This document shows, piece after piece, positions 60,613 through 64,000 of a stretch of DNA of 64,000 nt (its first letter is position 1; each line of letters starts with the position of its first letter). The position numbers were made by a program, and so were the translations under genes. The DNA is taken from assembly GCF_041929845.1 (NCBI RefSeq), contig NZ_JBHEEH010000004.1:1-64000 (forward strand), written 5' to 3'. Source of the stretch: Paenochrobactrum pullorum (lineage in GTDB: Bacteria; Pseudomonadota; Alphaproteobacteria; Rhizobiales; Rhizobiaceae). The notes under the pieces are model-generated. The model was not told the origin of the DNA. It did not search any database and saw only the letters and a list, made by a program, of their open reading frames with translations.

Positions 60613-63390
60613 ATGACCTCTTCAAAAGACAAGCCACCGTTTCCTGAACAGGACACTGAAAACAGTGTTTCAGGTTTTGCCGAAGCACCGCAGCCATCAT
60701 TGTCAGGTGCGCCATTCAGCGCGTCGATTTCTGATTGGGTAAAGGAAATCAGTGATGCAGCCGAGCAGGATGCGGTTGCAAAGCCTGTGAAGAAAGCGAC
60801 TAAAAAGCCGGCGAAGAAGGCCGATAATACCAAGATTAATTCAGCGCGGACATCGCGCGGGACCTCAATCGGTACGGCCGCAACAGCCAAAGAGCGTGCG
60901 GCTGCGGGGCTCAATCCGGTTTCTGGGCTTGATGTGGCACTGGAAGATGCCGATAAGATCGCAACTTCAGGTGCCACCGCAACCGTGCAGGCATTGTCTG
61001 ACTTGATTGAGTCCGGTAACCCGTTGTTTAAAAACGGTGAATTATGGACACCACACCGACCTGTCAGACCTGCGAAGTCTGAAGGTGGTCTGGCGATCAA
61101 GCTGGAGACCGAATTTACTCCTTCCGGTGATCAGCCGACAGCGATCAAAGATTTGGTTGCAGGCTTGCAGGATGGTGATCGCACGCAGGTGCTGCTTGGT
61201 GTGACGGGTTCGGGTAAAACTTTCACCATGGCGCAGGTTATTCAAGAAACGCAGCGGCCGGCACTCATTTTAGCGCCGAACAAGACATTGGCTGCCCAGC
61301 TTTATGGTGAGTTCAAAAGCTTCTTCCCGAATAATGCGGTCGAATATTTCGTATCCTATTATGATTATTATCAGCCGGAAGCCTATGTGCCGCGCTCTGA
61401 TACATTTATTGAAAAGGAATCATCGATCAACGAGCAGATCGACCGGATGCGCCATGCGGCGACCCGTTCGCTGCTGGAACGCGATGACTGTATTATCGTT
61501 GCGTCGGTTTCTTGTATTTACGGTATCGGCTCGGTTGAAACCTATACCGCAATGACTTTCGAGATGAAGATTGGTGATAGGCTGGATCAACGCCAATTGC
61601 TTGCCGATCTGGTCGCCCAGCAATATAAACGGCAGGATATCAATTTTGTCCGTGGTTCTTTTCGTGTGCGCGGCGATACGATTGAAATTTTTCCTGCCCA
61701 CTTGGAAGACAGCGCTTGGCGTATTTCGATGTTCGGCGACGAGATTGAAACCATTACCGAATTTGACCCGCTGACCGGGCAAAAAACCGGCGACCTGCAA
61801 TCGGTCAAAATTTACGCAAATTCGCACTATGTAACGCCGCGGCCAACACTTAATCAGGCGATTAAATCGATCAAATCAGAACTGCATGATCGTTTGGAAG
61901 AACTGACGAGAGCAGGGCGATTGCTGGAAGCGCAGCGCTTGGAGCAGCGCACCACTTTTGATCTGGAAATGCTGGAAGCAACCGGCGTTTGTGCGGGGAT
62001 TGAAAACTATTCCCGTTATTTGACGGGTCGCAAACCAGGAGAGCCGCCTCCGACTTTGTTTGAATATATTCCGGATAATGCGCTTGTCTTTATTGATGAA
62101 AGCCATGTGACCATTCCGCAAATCGGCGGCATGTATCGAGGTGACTTCAGACGTAAAGCGACATTGGCAGAATATGGTTTCCGGCTGCCATCTTGTTTGG
62201 ATAACCGCCCGTTACGGTTTGAAGAATGGGATGCAATGCGCCCGCAAACTGTGGCTGTTTCGGCAACGCCTGGTAAATGGGAAATGGAGGAGGCGGGCGG
62301 TGTTTTCGCCGAGCAGGTCATTCGTCCGACCGGTCTGATTGATCCGCCAGTGGAAGTGCGTCCGGCAAAAAGTCAGGTTGACGATGTACTGGGCGAAATT
62401 CGCGCAACCGCCAAGCAAGGCTACCGTACATTGGTGACAGTACTCACCAAGCGTATGGCTGAAGATCTGACCGAATATCTGCATGAGCAGGGTGTGCGCG
62501 TTCGCTATATGCACTCCGATATTGATACGCTTGAACGTATCGAGATCATTCGTGACTTACGTCTTGGTGCTTTCGATGTGCTGATCGGTATCAACTTGCT
62601 GCGTGAAGGTCTCGACATTCCCGAATGTGGCTTTGTGGCTATTCTGGATGCCGACAAGGAAGGCTTCCTGCGTTCTGAAACATCGCTTGTCCAGACCATC
62701 GGCCGTGCGGCGCGTAACGTTGACGGCAAGGTCATTCTTTATGCGGACAAGATCACCGGCTCGATGAGCCGCGCGATGGAAGAAACGACGCGCCGTCGTG
62801 CCAAGCAGGTGGCTTATAACGAAGCCAACGGCATCACACCGGCCAGTGTGCGTAAGAATATCACTGATATTCTCAATTCCGTTTACGAGCAGGATCACGT
62901 ACGTGCCAATCTTTCCGGCTTTGCCGAAGAAGGAGCTTTGGTCGGCAACAATCTGGCAGCGCATATGGAGCATTTGGAAAAAGAAATGCGGACGGCGGCG
63001 TCTGATCTTGACTTTGAAACAGCGGCGCGCCTGCGTGATGAGTTGAAACGCCTGCGCGAGACCGAACTGGCGATTTCAGATGATCCGATGGCGCGTGAAG
63101 TGGAGCTGGAAAGTCCGGTGACGGGGCGCACCAAAGGACGCCACAATGCCGGGCGCAAACTACACCGCACCGTTGATGATGTGCCTGAAAAGAGTTTGTT
63201 CCAAAAGCCGTCACTTGATGATATGGGGCCGGGCACCGACACTGCCAAACCGCGTCATACGGGTGCAGTACCGGTTGATGACGGAGAATTTATCAAACGT
63301 GGCCGCATTGGTATAGGCTCTTATGAAGATGCGGGCGAAATGGCACGTAAAAAACGTCGTCCGGGTAAAACTGGCAGGCCGGGTCGTTAA
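60613..63390 (+). CDS. uvrB: Excinuclease ABC subunit UvrB
   Basis: UvrB is the damage-verifying helicase of nucleotide excision repair, loaded by UvrA and cut together with UvrC. At 925 residues it is longer than the usual 670 because of a Lys/Ala-rich N-terminal extension of about 155 residues and a C-terminal extension. Core motifs are GVTGSGKT (196-203), the Tyr-rich beta-hairpin YFVSYYDYYQPEAYVP, the helicase motif FIDESHVT, and the UVR domain near 785-820 (EMRTAASDLDFETAARLRDEL, split). A promoter with an SOS-like box lies 76-100 bp upstream. Confidence 0.96.
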   Translation: MTSSKDKPPFPEQDTENSVSGFAEAPQPSLSGAPFSASISDWVKEISDAAEQDAVAKPVKKATKKPAKKADNTKINSARTSRGTSIGTAATAKERAAAGLNPVSGLDVALEDADKIATSGATATVQALSDLIESGNPLFKNGELWTPHRPVRPAKSEGGLAIKLETEFTPSGDQPTAIKDLVAGLQDGDRTQVLLGVTGSGKTFTMAQVIQETQRPALILAPNKTLAAQLYGEFKSFFPNNAVEYFVSYYDYYQPEAYVPRSDTFIEKESSINEQIDRMRHAATRSLLERDDCIIVASVSCIYGIGSVETYTAMTFEMKIGDRLDQRQLLADLVAQQYKRQDINFVRGSFRVRGDTIEIFPAHLEDSAWRISMFGDEIETITEFDPLTGQKTGDLQSVKIYANSHYVTPRPTLNQAIKSIKSELHDRLEELTRAGRLLEAQRLEQRTTFDLEMLEATGVCAGIENYSRYLTGRKPGEPPPTLFEYIPDNALVFIDESHVTIPQIGGMYRGDFRRKATLAEYGFRLPSCLDNRPLRFEEWDAMRPQTVAVSATPGKWEMEEAGGVFAEQVIRPTGLIDPPVEVRPAKSQVDDVLGEIRATAKQGYRTLVTVLTKRMAEDLTEYLHEQGVRVRYMHSDIDTLERIEIIRDLRLGAFDVLIGINLLREGLDIPECGFVAILDADKEGFLRSETSLVQTIGRAARNVDGKVILYADKITGSMSRAMEETTRRRAKQVAYNEANGITPASVRKNITDILNSVYEQDHVRANLSGFAEEGALVGNNLAAHMEHLEKEMRTAASDLDFETAARLRDELKRLRETELAISDDPMAREVELESPVTGRTKGRHNAGRKLHRTVDDVPEKSLFQKPSLDDMGPGTDTAKPRHTGAVPVDDGEFIKRGRIGIGSYEDAGEMARKKRRPGKTGRPGR

Positions 63391-63410
63391 AGTTGTTCAG
63401 TTTGCGGCAT

Positions 63411-63441
63411 TAAAAAAGGAGGGCATTGCCCTCCTTTTTAC
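63411..63441. terminator. Bidirectional terminator between uvrB and the sulfatase-like gene
   Basis: AAAAAGGAGGGC at 63413-63424 pairs with GCCCTCCTTTTT at 63428-63439 around an ATT loop. Confidence 0.93.
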
Positions 63442-63463
63442 TTTTCATTTTTTAAAGCTCATT

Positions 63464-64000
63464 TTAAAGCTCAGGCCGTTTCTCATTCCACATTTTTTGG
63501 CGCAAGGAACGATCTTTCCGGATCACTTCATTGAGTTTGTCCGGCCCGAGTTCTTCCATCATATTTTTGTTGCCATTGAACAAAGAGCGACCGACACCGG
63601 CACGGCCATCGGGCAGGTTCATACCTAACAGTTCAAGAATGGTCGGGAAAAGATCAAACATTGCAGCTTCACGCTTGATGACGCGCGGTTCGATACCGTC
63701 ACCTACAACAGTAAAGTAGTCCATACGGTTGAATTGATTAAGCTCATCAGAATGCGGATTATCCATGATCAGATGATCATTATGTACCACAACGATGGTG
63801 TTTTCGAGCAAGCCTTTGGCGCGCAGTGTCTCGATGGTTTTCTGGATGTGATAGCCGGAGCATTTAATGGCAAATTGCATGCCGCTTAAATTGCCTTGCT
63901 CTATATTTTTCTTACAGGTGCGGGTTGGAAAACCGCTTGAAGCATGGCCCCCAATGGTCGCCATGAAAAATGCAAAAGGTTGTTCTTCCTGATGCAATTC
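63464..64000 (-). CDS. Sulfatase-fold membrane phosphotransferase, C-terminal part (cut by window edge)
   Basis: The gene continues beyond the window; only about 179 C-terminal residues are seen. They belong to the sulfatase/alkaline-phosphatase fold used by LTA-synthase and MdoB-type phosphoglycerol or phosphoethanolamine transferases. The metal-binding region NDHLIMDNPH appears, followed by MFDLFPTILELLGMNLP and a GVGRSLF segment typical of these enzymes' ends. In Brucella relatives such proteins modify cyclic glucans or lipid A, but the substrate here cannot be fixed. Confidence 0.7.
   Translation of the reverse strand, partial: ELHQEEQPFAFFMATIGGHASSGFPTRTCKKNIEQGNLSGMQFAIKCSGYHIQKTIETLRAKGLLENTIVVVHNDHLIMDNPHSDELNQFNRMDYFTVVGDGIEPRVIKREAAMFDLFPTILELLGMNLPDGRAGVGRSLFNGNKNMMEELGPDKLNEVIRKDRSLRQKMWNEKRPEL

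Overview
The window reads as chromosomal core sequence of an alphaproteobacterium of the order Hyphomicrobiales (Rhizobiales), close to Brucella/Ochrobactrum/Pseudochrobactrum or a relative. This rests on gene content: petABC with petP/petR-type regulators, LpcC-type core mannosyltransferase next to greA, a BA14K protein, UvrB with a long N-terminal extension, and the lgt-midA-pgeF and rplY-pth-ychF blocks. By eye the GC content is moderate, somewhat below 50%. I saw no tRNA, rRNA, CRISPR array, insertion sequence or phage gene. Genus assignment is inference.

Layout. 1-2.5 kb: the end of an FdhF/YdeP-like molybdopterin oxidoreductase coupled to a small winged-helix protein, a GntR/UTRA regulator, and purU. 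2.5-7.4 kb: an ALDH7-type aldehyde dehydrogenase divergent from a LysR regulator, then tex. 7.5-10.1 kb: an Lrp-type regulator divergent from arginase and ornithine cyclodeaminase, a route from arginine to proline. 10.1-12.4 kb: group III truncated haemoglobin with glutathionyl-hydroquinone reductase, and a GNAT acetyltransferase. 12.5-19.4 kb: a MoxR/DUF58/DUF4159/membrane-protein operon. 19.5-25.2 kb: DUF1285, NUDIX and CCA-adding genes, hemF, a small orphan gene, a periplasmic nucleoside-binding protein and trmL. 25.4-29.2 kb: two tandem ABC exporter half-transporters. 29.4-32.3 kb: petABC (cytochrome bc1). 32.5-39.8 kb: apt, two MaoC-like proteins, ychF, pth, rplY, a HerA/FtsK-like ATPase and prs. 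40-46.7 kb: lipoprotein, an M24-fold protein without metal ligands, pgeF, midA, lgt, ubiK, a YbjN protein and csaA. 46.8-47.5 kb: a low-GC patch with two overlapping, both broken, small genes. 47.6-50.3 kb: histidine kinase, PetR-like response regulator and PetP-like MarR regulator. 50.6-54.1 kb: a small glycine-rich membrane protein, a glyoxalase-II-like hydrolase, BA14K, lpcC and greA. 54.9-57.6 kb: an exported flavin amine oxidase, cytochrome c and RidA. 57.8-64 kb: transporters, a lipoprotein, a thioesterase, an SH3 protein, uvrB and the end of a sulfatase-fold transferase.

The most interesting unit is the exported three-gene cassette at 54,914-57,590. It has a Tat-targeted flavin amine oxidase, a periplasmic mono-haem cytochrome c and a RidA protein with its own signal peptide. 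Together they suggest a periplasmic amine or amino-acid dehydrogenase that passes electrons to the respiratory chain and hydrolyses its imine product in place. Other signals worth checking are a short promoter-terminator unit in the greA leader (GraL-like), the degraded two-gene unit near 47 kb, a perfect 20-bp inverted repeat at the 3' end of the ybjN-like gene, a palindrome ahead of petABC, and an SOS-like operator lying in the uvrB promoter.
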